From Lautropia mirabilis (GTDB lineage Bacteria; Pseudomonadota; Gammaproteobacteria; Burkholderiales; Burkholderiaceae_B): a DNA stretch of 64,000 nt. Of the stretch, positions 53,903-63,172 are shown piece by piece. The position numbers and the translations under genes were made by a program. Below the pieces are notes generated by a model. The model was not told where the DNA came from, searched no databases, and saw only the letters and a program-made list of their open reading frames with translations. Positions within the stretch are counted from its first letter, which is position 1. The number at the start of each line of letters is the position of its first letter. The stretch is from NCBI GenBank assembly GCA_945876565.1, contig CAMCOS010000001.1, positions 95,925-159,924 of the forward strand, in the 5' to 3' direction.

Positions 53903-55229
53903 TCTGTTGGCCATTGACATCTAACTCAGTGATTGCCTGCATCATTCGCTCGGTTGCACCCAAGTGATTGGTGACCCAGCCACGGCCAGCCAGCCCAGTC
54001 ATGGCTGCTTGCTCTGGCGAGCTTAACCATTTTTGTACTTGCTCAAACGCCCCTTGTGGTGTTGGCACTTGGACGATTGCATCTGCCTGAAGTGCGCTAG
54101 AAACTGCATCAGCGAAATTGTAAGTGTGCGGACCCACCACCACCGGAGTGCCGATCGCACAGGCTTCGATAAAGTTCTGACCGCCATGCGGCTCAAAACT
54201 GCCACCCACCACAGCGACATCAGCCGCCGCATAGAAAAAAGGCATCTCACCCATGGTGTCACCCAATACAACGTCAATGCTCGCCAAGCATTGCTGCGAC
54301 TTTGGGTCATCGCGTAAGACCGACCAACGCGCATATCGACACCCCGCTGCGTCGAGAAGACGAGCTGCCTCGTCAAACCGCTGAGGGTGCCTCGGTATCA
54401 GAAAGAACAGTGGCAGCGTTTTAGATCCGTCCTGGCTTCGTTCAAGGTGCGCACTGATTTGCGCAACCATCGGCTTGTCCTCACCCTCGCGCGTGCTGGC
54501 AATTGCCACCACCGGCCGATTTAGCTGCTCACGCCAATGTTTACCAGCCTCGATTGCCACATGAGGCAACTGCATATCAAACTTCAAATTGCCACATACC
54601 TGTACACGCGAAACACCCACTTCAAATAAGCGCTGCGCATCAGCATCCGACTGTGCCAACGCGAGCGAAACACCCTGATAGGCATCGTGCAACAATCCCC
54701 CGAACAGTCTATTAATCCAACCCGCCTGTTTTAATGACTTCTCAGATAGGCGGGCGCTTGCCAGAATCACTGGCACCGCCTGCTCGCGTGCAGCATGAAC
54801 CAGATTGGGCCACACCTCTCGCTCAATCAAGATCACCAAGCGCGGATTAAAATGTCGTAAGAAACGGCGCATGCACGACACGAAGTCATAAGGCACCCAC
54901 TGCTGCCAGACTTCTCCTCGGCGAATTTCCTCGGCCAGAATGCGACGACCTTCGGCCCGCCCCGTTGGCGTCAGGTGTGTCAATATGACCGTCTCGCCCT
55001 TAAGCGCTAGGGCCTGAATCAAAGGCTTGGCGGCCCTAACCTCACCCACGCTGACCGCGTGAACCCAAATGGGTCGTGGCCCATCCGAAGGCTGCGGATA
55101 GCGTCCAAAGCGTTCAGCTGCCCACAGCTGCCAGTCAGCCGTGCCCGAGCGAGCGCGCCAAAACAACCACGCCCATGCCACTGGAGAGAGTACAACCAAC
55201 AAGAACGAATAAATCAAGCGAGGCAACAC
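53874..55229 (-). CDS. waaA: 3-deoxy-D-manno-octulosonic acid (Kdo) transferase
   Basis: Adds Kdo to lipid IVA. A GTG at 55229 (LPRLIYSFLLVVLSPVAW) follows AAAGGA by 8 bases and is preferred to the TTG of the track; 451 residues. An N-terminal anchor helix is followed by the GT30 fold: IWVHAVSVGEVRAAKPLI, LIEREVWPNLVHA, GNLKFDMQLP, IASTREGED and VVGGSFEPHGGQNFIEACA. Overlaps the 56-residue ORF convergently. Confidence 0.95.
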   Translation of the reverse strand: MLPRLIYSFLLVVLSPVAWAWLFWRARSGTADWQLWAAERFGRYPQPSDGPRPIWVHAVSVGEVRAAKPLIQALALKGETVILTHLTPTGRAEGRRILAEEIRRGEVWQQWVPYDFVSCMRRFLRHFNPRLVILIEREVWPNLVHAAREQAVPVILASARLSEKSLKQAGWINRLFGGLLHDAYQGVSLALAQSDADAQRLFEVGVSRVQVCGNLKFDMQLPHVAIEAGKHWREQLNRPVVAIASTREGEDKPMVAQISAHLERSQDGSKTLPLFFLIPRHPQRFDEAARLLDAAGCRYARWSVLRDDPKSQQCLASIDVVLGDTMGEMPFFYAAADVAVVGGSFEPHGGQNFIEACAIGTPVVVGPHTYNFADAVSSALQADAIVQVPTPQGAFEQVQKWLSSPEQAAMTGLAGRGWVTNHLGATERMMQAITELDVNGQQINGFGGDQR

Positions 55230-55305
55230 GGCTTGTTTCCTTTGCCAAAGCAAATAAGTTCAGTATACGCAGACCGAGCGAGCAGTCCTGTTACACATCG
55301 CTCAT

Positions 55306-56253
55306 TCAGGCCAGTGCCTCGTTGATGGCCAACAGTACCTGTTCGCTTGAGGGCTCCTTTGCGCGATCACCTAGACTGGCTCTGTAACCAGAGCCAACCA
55401 ATGGCGTGCGAACTGGCGTTGAGGCCTTATATATACCAATGGTATCAATCCCAAGCGCTGCAGACAGATGGGTCAAACCACTGTCTAGCCCGACCATAAT
55501 GCGCGCACCCGCCATTAAATTCGCCAAGTCGCTCAAGCTTGAGCGCGCTTGCACTCTAGCCTGATCACGCCCTTCGATCAGCGCCTGTGCCCGTTCACGC
55601 TCTTGCTCGTTGCCAGCTAGCAGGACTAGCCCCAACCCCTGAGTTTGAAGTCGATCGAATACCGCCTGCCAGCCGCCAGCCCGCCACAACTTGTCGTCTC
55701 GACTCGCCGAGGGCATGATGACCGCGTAGGGTGGCTGAACTGGCGCATCGACACAAAATCTCTGCAACCCGAAATCCGGGTCTCCACGCCATTCATAGCC
55801 AAAGGCTGCCGCTGCTAGCTTACGCTGACGCAACACGGCTGGCTGCCAGAACTCAATGCGATGACGCACATCATAAAAAAAGGTGCACAGCGGCTCACGC
55901 GCTGAACGCCAATCCAGCCCATGCTTTGCGCCACTGGCTGCACGTACCAGCCAAATCGACTTCAGTAGCGCCTGCATGTCGAGCACCATGTCATAGCGGT
56001 TATGGCGAATGGTCTCAAGCACCTGGCCACGCTCAACACGCGATTGGGCTGACAGCCAAGACTTTCGCCAGCGACGGTGCGCAATTGGAATTACTTGATT
56101 AATCGCCGGATGCCAACTCGCAATCTCACTAAAGCTCTCTTCCACGACCCAGTCAATGGTCACGCCTGGCACGTTTGCGGCGATGTCACTGATGGCGGGC
56201 AATATGTGCACCAAGTCACCGAGAGACGATGTACGAACAATCAACAATCTCAT
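55306..56253 (-). CDS. waaC: Lipopolysaccharide heptosyltransferase I
   Basis: Adds the first heptose to the Kdo core. 315 residues: RLLIVRTSSLGDLVHILPAISD at the N-terminus (acceptor-site Asp), VIMPSASRDDKLW in the linker, and LMAGARIMVGLDSGLTHLSAALG in the nucleotide-sugar domain, all diagnostic. The start overlaps the rfbD stop (ATGA), coupling core and rhamnose synthesis genes. Confidence 0.94.
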   Translation of the reverse strand: MRLLIVRTSSLGDLVHILPAISDIAANVPGVTIDWVVEESFSEIASWHPAINQVIPIAHRRWRKSWLSAQSRVERGQVLETIRHNRYDMVLDMQALLKSIWLVRAASGAKHGLDWRSAREPLCTFFYDVRHRIEFWQPAVLRQRKLAAAAFGYEWRGDPDFGLQRFCVDAPVQPPYAVIMPSASRDDKLWRAGGWQAVFDRLQTQGLGLVLLAGNEQERERAQALIEGRDQARVQARSSLSDLANLMAGARIMVGLDSGLTHLSAALGIDTIGIYKASTPVRTPLVGSGYRASLGDRAKEPSSEQVLLAINEALA

Positions 56254-57173
56254 GGTGCTGGCTCGAGCAATCGCAACACTTGGTCAACACCTTGCTGCCA
56301 AGGTGGCAAGGCAATTCCGAAGGCTTGCTGAAGTTTTTGTGTACAAAGCCTTGAGTTCTGCGGGCGCGTGGCTTGGACTGGAAACTCGCTTGATCCAATG
56401 CCAACGATCGCTTTCTGGGACATCTGGATTGGCCACCCCAATTCTTTTGCCTTCTCGATTAGGTAGCTGGCGTAACCATGCCAGCTTACTGCGCCACCCG
56501 GGCACAGGTGGAACAGACCCCAGCGCGGATCCGTCTGGTCTTGCATCTGTGCGAGCATGCGCAGCGGCACGTCAACCAAAAGCTGAGCTGGCGTGGGTGC
56601 GCCAATCTGGTCGTTGACCACGCGAAGCTCATCACGCGTTTGCGCCAAGCGCAACATGGTCTTGAGGAAATTTTGACCATCGGCACCAAATACCCAGCTG
56701 GTCCTGAAAATCAGGTGCGCTCCACCTGCTGCTTGAACGGCACGTTCGCCAGCCAATTTGCTGCGCCCATAGACAGACAATGGCGCTGGCATGTCAGTCT
56801 CTAAAAACGGCTGGTCACCCCGACCATCAAATACATAGTCAGTGGAATAATGCACCAGCGGCACGTTTACGTTGGCTGCGACTGTCGCCACCACACCTGG
56901 CGCCAATCCATTAATGTCGTAGGCCATTTGCTCTTCTTGCTCAGCACGATCAACAGCTGTGTAGGCAGCGGCATTCACCATCACGGTTGGCCGAACCTGC
57001 TCAACCAAGTCGTAAAGCGTATCTCCCAGCACATCCAGATTGCTTAAATCCAACTGCTCACGTCCAAGCACAGCAACTAACTGCTGACGCGGCAAAGCCT
57101 GCTGCCAGGCATGGCCTACCTGCCCGGTTGCACCGATGAGCAAAATTCGCGAGGGGTATTGTTTGATTGACAT
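56250..57173 (-). CDS. rfbD: dTDP-4-dehydrorhamnose reductase
   Basis: Last step of dTDP-L-rhamnose synthesis. 307 residues with the Rossmann motif LLIGATGQVGHAWQQ, VNAAAYTAVDRAEQE, the catalytic YGRSKLAGERAV (YxxxK) and FRTSWVFGADGQNF. It is separated from rfbB, rfbA and rfbC, which lie 2.6 kb away on the other strand. Confidence 0.95.
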   Translation of the reverse strand: MSIKQYPSRILLIGATGQVGHAWQQALPRQQLVAVLGREQLDLSNLDVLGDTLYDLVEQVRPTVMVNAAAYTAVDRAEQEEQMAYDINGLAPGVVATVAANVNVPLVHYSTDYVFDGRGDQPFLETDMPAPLSVYGRSKLAGERAVQAAGGAHLIFRTSWVFGADGQNFLKTMLRLAQTRDELRVVNDQIGAPTPAQLLVDVPLRMLAQMQDQTDPRWGLFHLCPGGAVSWHGYASYLIEKAKELGWPIQMSQKAIVGIGSSEFPVQATRPQNSRLCTQKLQQAFGIALPPWQQGVDQVLRLLEPAP

Positions 57174-57199
57174 GCCCGCATTGTATGGCGAGCCAGCAA

Positions 57200-57961
57200 T
57201 TAAACAACCAACACGATGATGCCAACGGTCAACAGTAAGAGCAGCGAAATACGCTTGATTTCATGGGCGCGATTCTTAAGCGCCCGCACAAACAGGTAAG
57301 AACCTAATGCGGTCGCCACCACATGGACGGGGACCAGGGTGCCCGCGTAGACCAGTTGCTCCATGCCCAGTGCGCCATTAAGAAGCAAGACCACGAGCGT
57401 AAAGGTCTGGGCAAATGCGAAGTAGACCGTAAAAAATGTCCTGAAAGCCGTCGGCGTGTAATTGGGCGCCGACATCATGTAAAGAATAAACGGTGGCCCA
57501 CCAATGCCCGCAATCCCTGTCAGCATCCCACTTGAAACCCCTGCCACGCTGTCCTGCAACCGCCCTCGCACACCTCGATAAACCCAGCCTGATAGCAGCA
57601 ACAGGGCCAAGACGATCACCACCAGTGAAACCAGCCGCCTGACCACAGATGGGTCAAGCGCATTCAAAAGCATCCAGCCCAGCGGCACACCAACCAACGC
57701 CGGCGGTACCATTCGCCGAATGAGCGGCCAGTCGATATCTTTCCAGACACCGGGCAACATTTGAACGGTCCCCAGCAAATTGATGATCACCACGATCGCG
57801 ACCACGTCTGTCGGGGGTAGATAGAGATTGAAGACTGGGGCTAGCAGCAGGCCACTGCCAAAACCAGAAAATGCACGCATGGTGCCACCGGCAGCCGCCG
57901 TGACCAGCATCACCACAAGCATGGTCATGCTCGGAAAAAGCCCACTCCAATAGTCAACCAT
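57200..57961 (-). CDS. TauE/SafE-family (DUF81) membrane permease
   Basis: 253 residues with about seven helices: TMLVVMLVTAAAGGTMRAFSGFGSGLLLAPVF at the N-terminus, PPALVGVPLGWMLLNAL and GVSSGMLTGIAGIGGPPFILYMMS in the second repeat. The family exports sulfite or sulfonate-derived anions. The substrate is not predictable. It follows the crotonase gene by 25 bases on the same strand and may be cotranscribed. Confidence 0.9.
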   Translation of the reverse strand: MVDYWSGLFPSMTMLVVMLVTAAAGGTMRAFSGFGSGLLLAPVFNLYLPPTDVVAIVVIINLLGTVQMLPGVWKDIDWPLIRRMVPPALVGVPLGWMLLNALDPSVVRRLVSLVVIVLALLLLSGWVYRGVRGRLQDSVAGVSSGMLTGIAGIGGPPFILYMMSAPNYTPTAFRTFFTVYFAFAQTFTLVVLLLNGALGMEQLVYAGTLVPVHVVATALGSYLFVRALKNRAHEIKRISLLLLLTVGIIVLVV

Positions 57962-57986
57962 GGTGATGTGGAATAGGATTCAGCCG

Positions 57987-58769
57987 TCAACGTCCTAAAA
58001 ACTGTGGTGCGCGTTTCTCGGCAAATGCGCGCTTGCCCTCGGCATAGTCCTGGCTGTCGAAGCACTGCTGCATTAATTGGCGCATGACTTCTAGGTCAAT
58101 GTCCGCTGGTAATTGCTGAAACTGCCTGATCATGTGCTTGCCTGCCTTCAGTGTTAATGGCGCATTGGCCGCCACTTTCTCGAGGTAGTCATCTACCACC
58201 TCATCAAAAGATGCCACTGGTGCAGTCATTTGCACCAAACCCTTTTGCAGTGCCTCTTGCGCGTCAAAGCGCCTGCCGGACAAGAAAATGTCGAGCGCGT
58301 TGGCTGGACCCACGGCAGTCACCAGATTACGGATGGCACTAAATCGGTAACCCAACCCCATTTTAGCGGCGGGCAAGAAAAAGATGCTGTCTGCGCACGC
58401 GATCCGGATGTCGCAACATAAGGCGAGGTTTAAGCCACCGCCCACGCAATAGCCTTTCACACGAGCAACCGTTGGCTTTGGAAAGTTGTAGAGCGCGTTT
58501 TGTGCGCCTTCGGCAACCCCTTCGTATTGCGCAACCGCATCGGCTACCGTTCGCAACTGATCGAACTGGGATATGTTGGCGCCAGAAACAAACGCTTTGT
58601 CTGCGGCGCCAGTCAATACAACAACCCGAACCTCGTCATCGTGCTCAAAAACCGACAGAGCCGGCTCTAACCCTGCCCACATCTCATATGACATGGCATT
58701 AAGCTTGGCAGGGTCGTTAAAGGTGAGCCATCCCACAGCGCCTTTTTTTTGAACGATGAGGCTGCCCAT
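57987..58769 (-). CDS. Enoyl-CoA hydratase/isomerase family protein lacking the usual catalytic glutamates
   Basis: 260 residues with the crotonase fold: WLTFNDPAKLNAMSYEMW, AFVSGANISQF (oxyanion hole) and VKGYCVGGGLNLALCCDIRIA. In mitochondrial hydratase the two catalytic Glu are in GGGCE and QPE; here those positions are N (GGGLN) and A (LPAAK). It is therefore unlikely to be a classical hydratase and may be an isomerase, hydrolase or another crotonase. It lies just after a FadR-type regulator, which may control it. Confidence 0.88.
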   Translation of the reverse strand: MGSLIVQKKGAVGWLTFNDPAKLNAMSYEMWAGLEPALSVFEHDDEVRVVVLTGAADKAFVSGANISQFDQLRTVADAVAQYEGVAEGAQNALYNFPKPTVARVKGYCVGGGLNLALCCDIRIACADSIFFLPAAKMGLGYRFSAIRNLVTAVGPANALDIFLSGRRFDAQEALQKGLVQMTAPVASFDEVVDDYLEKVAANAPLTLKAGKHMIRQFQQLPADIDLEVMRQLMQQCFDSQDYAEGKRAFAEKRAPQFLGR

Positions 58770-58777
58770 TAAGGACT

Positions 58778-59551
58778 TTAGTTTCCGAACAGGTTGCGAT
58801 AGCCGTTTATTCCGTTTTCCAGATGTTCACGCATGGCCTGACGCGCTGCGTTGGCATCTTGGCGCTCGATCGCATCAGCGATGCGTTCATGCTCACCATC
58901 GATCTCCTCAATGCGAGAGGTGCCCAGGCTACGAAAACGCAGCGTGCGCACAGCGTCACGGATCACCGAATCCAGGTGCCCCATGATTCGCACAAAATAG
59001 GGATTGTTGGCTGCGTGTATCACCGCCAAATGAAAGTCTACAGCGCATTTGGCATCGACTTCCCAATCATCGGGGTGTTGCTCGCTTTGACGCAAAGCCA
59101 GCTTGATGGCATCCAATTGGGCTGAGGTTCGGTGGGTGGCCGCCAGTGCTGCTGCGCCCGACTCGACTTCAACGCGCAAGCGGTAAACATCTAGCAACTG
59201 TTTGAAGTCAAGTAAGTCATCTTGCTGCACTTCAAAGGGGCGCTTCTCAATGTGCTGCTTCACAAAGGTGCCTACGCCGTGGCGAGTCTCAACCAACCCC
59301 GTCAGCTTAAGTCGCGCAATCGCCTCACGAATCACGTTGCGGCTCACACCAAACTGCGCCCCAAGCGCCTGTTCAGTTGGCAAGCGTTGACCTGGACTAA
59401 GCGTCTCTTTCAGGACGCGATCACGCAGCTGCGCTGCAATCTCATCTGCCAGGTTTTCTGGTTTACCAAGGCCCTCAAAAGCAGCCACTGGCTTGGACAT
59501 GGCCTGACGGCGATTTTCCCGACTGTGCACGGTGCGTCCGAGTCCATTCAT
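58778..59551 (-). CDS. GntR-family regulator, FadR subfamily (FCD domain)
   Basis: 257 residues: winged-helix LADEIAAQLRDRVLKETLSPGQRLPTEQALGAQFGVSRNVIREAIARL, then an FCD effector domain with LRVEVESGAAALAA and the metal-binding DFHLAVIHAANN. Starts at 59551 or the inner ATG 59500 are both possible. It is 8 bases before the crotonase gene, so the set regulator-crotonase-TauE is probably one operon. Confidence 0.9.
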   Translation of the reverse strand: MNGLGRTVHSRENRRQAMSKPVAAFEGLGKPENLADEIAAQLRDRVLKETLSPGQRLPTEQALGAQFGVSRNVIREAIARLKLTGLVETRHGVGTFVKQHIEKRPFEVQQDDLLDFKQLLDVYRLRVEVESGAAALAATHRTSAQLDAIKLALRQSEQHPDDWEVDAKCAVDFHLAVIHAANNPYFVRIMGHLDSVIRDAVRTLRFRSLGTSRIEEIDGEHERIADAIERQDANAARQAMREHLENGINGYRNLFGN

Positions 59552-59765
59552 GACAAACCCCCGACACGCAACGATAAGGTGAAAGCAATGCGACTCATAC
59601 TACAATCCCCCCAATGATTGATTATTGTCTCTTACATGAGCGTTGCGACGCTTCTGAGGTCAATCATATACACCTTTAAGAAGAAATCTAGTAGGGTTGT
59701 CCAACAACTCAATTTTTCTCGATTTGACGCTGGCTAACAATTTCGTCTGATCAACAGGATTGCGC

Positions 59766-60821
59766 ATGATTATTGTCACAGGAGGCGCCGGTTTTATCGG
59801 CAGCAACTTCATCCATACCTGGCTTGCCCAGACTGACGAAGCCGTGATCAATCTGGATAAGCTGACTTACGCCGGAAACCCGGAAAATCTTATTAAATTT
59901 CAGGGAGATAAACGCTACACCCTGGTCCATGGCGATATCGCTGACAGCGCGTTGGTCACGAGGATTCTGACCGAACACCAACCTCGCGCCGTGATTAATT
60001 TTGCAGCCGAATCCCACGTCGACCGATCCATTCACGGACCAGGTGAATTCATTACCACGAATATAAATGGGACATTCCACTTGCTGGAATCGGCTCGTGG
60101 TTTCTGGGAGACACTTCCTGCGGCGGCCAAGCAAGATTTCCGGTTTTTACATGTTTCAACCGATGAGGTTTACGGCACACTTGCGCCCAATGACCCACCT
60201 TTTAGCGAGACCAATCCTTACGAACCCAATAGTCCGTATGCCGCTAGCAAAGCCGCGTCTGATCATCTGGTACGTGCCTGGCATCACACATACGGTCTGC
60301 CGGTGCTCACCACCAATTGCAGCAACAACTATGGCCCTTATCATTTCCCGGAAAAACTCATTCCCTTGGTGATTTTGAACGCGCTAGCCGGCAAACCCTT
60401 GCCAATCTATGGCGATGGCCAACAGGTGCGGGACTGGCTTTTCGTGTGTGACCATGCCCGCGCGATCATGCGTGTGCTCGAGAAGGGGCAGATCGGCCAG
60501 ACGTACAACATCGGCGGCAACCAGGAAAAAGCCAATTTGGACGTTGTTAAAACCATTTGCGCTCACCTCGATGCGCTTTGGCCTAAAGCCGATGGCAGCA
60601 GTTATGCGGAGCAAATTACGTTCGTCAAAGACCGCCCGGGTCATGATCGCCGTTATGCAATCGATGCCAGAAAAATCAAACATGAATTGGGTTGGGAGCC
60701 ACAAGAGACTTTTGAGACCGGGCTTGAGCAAACAATTCAGTGGTATCTCGACAATCAACAATGGGTAAAACATGTCACTAGCGGTGACTACCGAAAGTGG
60801 GTACTAAAGCAATATGGCTAA
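59766..60821 (+). CDS. rfbB: dTDP-glucose 4,6-dehydratase
   Basis: Second step of dTDP-rhamnose synthesis. The ATG at 59766 ([16 protein letters not shown]) follows AGGA; 351 residues. Short-chain dehydrogenase features: [37 protein letters not shown] and the catalytic [15 protein letters not shown]. It overlaps rfbA by 8 bases. Confidence 0.97.
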   Translation: MIIVTGGAGFIGSNFIHTWLAQTDEAVINLDKLTYAGNPENLIKFQGDKRYTLVHGDIADSALVTRILTEHQPRAVINFAAESHVDRSIHGPGEFITTNINGTFHLLESARGFWETLPAAAKQDFRFLHVSTDEVYGTLAPNDPPFSETNPYEPNSPYAASKAASDHLVRAWHHTYGLPVLTTNCSNNYGPYHFPEKLIPLVILNALAGKPLPIYGDGQQVRDWLFVCDHARAIMRVLEKGQIGQTYNIGGNQEKANLDVVKTICAHLDALWPKADGSSYAEQITFVKDRPGHDRRYAIDARKIKHELGWEPQETFETGLEQTIQWYLDNQQWVKHVTSGDYRKWVLKQYG

Positions 60822-61719
60822 TCATCCAGCAGGCAAGCAAACACAACGTCGCGGCATCGTTTTAGCGGGCGGCTCAGGCACGCGTCTCTACCCCATTACA
60901 CAGGGGGTCTCGAAACAGCTGTTGCCGATTTATGACAAGCCCATGGTTTATTACCCACTGACCACGCTCATGCTAGCTGGCATTCGGGATGTGCTTTTAA
61001 TCTCTACGCCACAAGACACACCGCGCTTTGAGACACTCCTCGGTGATGGCAGCCAGTGGGGCATGAATATTCAGTTCGCCGTACAACCTTCGCCTGATGG
61101 CTTGGCTCAGGCCTTCATCATTGGGCGGGACTTTGTGGCAAACCAGCCTAGCGCACTGGTTTTGGGTGACAACATCTTTTACGGCCATGATCTGGTCAAG
61201 CTGCTGCATAACGCAGACGAACTCGACCAAGGCGCCACTGTCTTTGCCTACCATGTGCACGATCCAGAGCGCTACGGGGTGGTTGACTTTAACGCCCAGC
61301 GTCAGGCAGTCAGTATTGAAGAGAAACCCGCTCAGCCCAAGAGTAACTATGCCGTAACAGGCTTGTATTTTTACGATGAACAGGTCTGTGACATCGCAGC
61401 ATCGATTAAGCCCTCTGCGCGGGGCGAACTCGAAATTACAGACGTCAACCAACGCTACCTCGCTCAGAACCAACTGAAGGTCGAAATCATGGGTCGTGGC
61501 TATGCTTGGCTAGACACGGGCACACACGACAGCTTGCTCGAGGCCGCGAGTTTTATCAGTACCTTGCAGAAACGTCAGGGTCTGATGGTCGCTTGCCCCG
61601 AAGAAGTCGCTCTAACCCAAGGCTGGATCGATGCAGAGCAAATCGAAAAACTCGCTGCCCCTCTGCAAAAGAATCACTATGGGCAATATTTACGGTCGCT
61701 GATTACGCAACGAGGCTAA
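60814..61719 (+). CDS. rfbA: Glucose-1-phosphate thymidylyltransferase
   Basis: First step of dTDP-rhamnose synthesis. 301 residues with [35 protein letters not shown], the metal-site [10 protein letters not shown], and [23 protein letters not shown]. Lies between rfbB and rfbC in a three-gene operon. Confidence 0.97.
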   Translation: MANHPAGKQTQRRGIVLAGGSGTRLYPITQGVSKQLLPIYDKPMVYYPLTTLMLAGIRDVLLISTPQDTPRFETLLGDGSQWGMNIQFAVQPSPDGLAQAFIIGRDFVANQPSALVLGDNIFYGHDLVKLLHNADELDQGATVFAYHVHDPERYGVVDFNAQRQAVSIEEKPAQPKSNYAVTGLYFYDEQVCDIAASIKPSARGELEITDVNQRYLAQNQLKVEIMGRGYAWLDTGTHDSLLEAASFISTLQKRQGLMVACPEEVALTQGWIDAEQIEKLAAPLQKNHYGQYLRSLITQRG

Positions 61720-61724
61720 GCCAG

Positions 61725-62279
61725 ATGCCATACCAGATTGAAGCCACCAACATTGCGGGTGTATTGCTGTTAACACCAAAGGTGTTTGGTGATGATCGCG
61801 GTTTTTTCTTTGAAAGCTTTAACCAGCGTGACTTCGAACAAGCCCTGGGTCACCCAGTGAGTTTTGTTCAAGACAATCACAGCAGATCCAGGCAAGGCGT
61901 CTTACGCGGGCTGCACTTTCAAACGAAACATCCTCAGGGCAAGCTCGTCAGAGTTACCGCCGGCGAAGTATTCGATGTTGCCCTGGATATTCGACCCGAC
62001 TCACCCACCTGCGGCCAATGGACTGGGTATCGCCTGAGCGCCGACAACAAGCAGCAACTCTGGGTGCCGCCTGGCTTGGCACACGGCTTTCTGGTGTTGA
62101 GCGATTACGCTGAATTTCTCTACAAAACCACGGACTACTACTACCCAGAACATGAACGAAGCATTGCGTGGAACGATCCTGATCTGAATATCGATTGGCC
62201 CATTAATCAACCGCCTGCGGTGTCTGCTAAAGACCAACCACACGCGGCATTGACGCTGTCACAGTGGCTAAAAGGCTAA
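61725..62279 (+). CDS. rfbC: dTDP-4-dehydrorhamnose 3,5-epimerase
   Basis: Third step of dTDP-rhamnose synthesis. The ATG at 61725 (MPYQIEATNIAGVLLL), 5 bases after rfbA, is the true start; the track ORF begins inside rfbA. 184 residues: RGFFFESFNQRDFEQAL, the catalytic His in VLRGLHFQTKHPQGKLVRV, and WVPPGLAHGFLVLS with the Asp/His pair. Completes the pathway with rfbD. Confidence 0.96.
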   Translation: MPYQIEATNIAGVLLLTPKVFGDDRGFFFESFNQRDFEQALGHPVSFVQDNHSRSRQGVLRGLHFQTKHPQGKLVRVTAGEVFDVALDIRPDSPTCGQWTGYRLSADNKQQLWVPPGLAHGFLVLSDYAEFLYKTTDYYYPEHERSIAWNDPDLNIDWPINQPPAVSAKDQPHAALTLSQWLKG

Positions 62280-62283
62280 AGCT

Positions 62284-62814
62284 TTAATGAAATACCGCTG
62301 GGCCACTTGACCCGATCGTCGTGGTCTTGTCCTCACTCATCCAGGCCGGCCATGCATCAAGCGGCCATTGCGCGAGCCGATACTGTGAGTGCACAATCCC
62401 AAGCCACTGTCGCAGCAGCAACGATGGCATGCCAAGCTCAACCACCTGCTTTGGCGTAACGCCTCTGAAGCGCAGACTCACACCCTCTTGACCCGGGGTA
62501 AGGTCAACTTCACGAACCAGCCACTCTTGGACGGTCTGGGCCGTTTGTGGCGTCACGGGCGCTTGGGGCTGCTCTTGCGATTTTTGTTGATGAGAAACTT
62601 GTGCAGCCTGCTGCGCAAATGACTGCTGTACCTCAGGCACGGGGGCCGCTGCCGTCTCACGTTCCAGCAAACCCGCCAAATGCTGGACCAATCGGTCAAG
62701 CAACCGCCGGGTGAGCCACAAAACGACAACATGATTGCCCGGCAACTCAGTGCTGATTCGAAGCCGATCCTCGTAATCAGTAAACTCTGTGGTGAATCGT
62801 TGTGCCACCGTCAT
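62284..62814 (-). CDS. Protein of unknown function, glutamine-rich linker
   Basis: The start at 62814 (MTVAQRFTTEFTDYEDRLR) is more likely than the longer track ORF; 176 residues. Two ordered parts are joined by a Q/P/A-rich linker (SFAQQAAQVSHQQKSQEQPQ). The N-terminal part includes HVVVLWLTRRLLDRLVQHLAGLLE and the C-terminal part GVSLRFRGVTPKQVVELGMPSLLLRQWLGIV. I do not recognise a family. It ends 5 bases after rfbC, convergently, and no close partner is visible on its strand. Confidence 0.65.
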   Translation of the reverse strand: MTVAQRFTTEFTDYEDRLRISTELPGNHVVVLWLTRRLLDRLVQHLAGLLERETAAAPVPEVQQSFAQQAAQVSHQQKSQEQPQAPVTPQTAQTVQEWLVREVDLTPGQEGVSLRFRGVTPKQVVELGMPSLLLRQWLGIVHSQYRLAQWPLDAWPAWMSEDKTTTIGSSGPAVFH

Positions 62815-63172
62815 GGTTTGAGTCCCAATAAAGATTAACCGCCGGCTGTGTTTGACAGATTGACAGACCGCCATCGACCCGCAACAAAGCTAAGCTTCGA
62901 AGTGTTGTACCTTCATTAAAATTTTATCCGAGATTATTCATTTGTTGCAGGCGGCAAATGGTAGAGCCGCCAGGCAGCCACGGCGATTCCGCCCTTTATA
63001 AGAACCACCATCAGAAAACCTTCTCAAATTTAGTGGATTAGCCCAGTTGACGACCCAAATTCCCCCACCCTTGGCCACTTCAAAATCCCCCAGCTGAGTG
63101 GCGCGCTAGTGCGCTAGCCATCAGTTACCGGCAGGACGTTACTGTGATACCCCTCAAAGAGGGAGAACTGGA
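62815..63172. other. Non-coding gap holding one end of an IS21-type element
   Basis: No gene. The left part is presumably the leader of the unknown gene on the minus strand. From about 63045 the sequence is insertion-element-like: CAAATTCCCCCACCC at 63056-63070, followed by CCTTGGCCACTTC and AAAATCCCCCAGC, the type of terminal region seen in IS21 relatives. The same 15 bases recur at 63350-63364 inside the remnant ORF. Confidence 0.55.

Noticed and set aside
61506-61724. N-terminal extension of the rfbC ORF
   Set aside because: It lies inside rfbA; family homology and spacing place the start at 61725.
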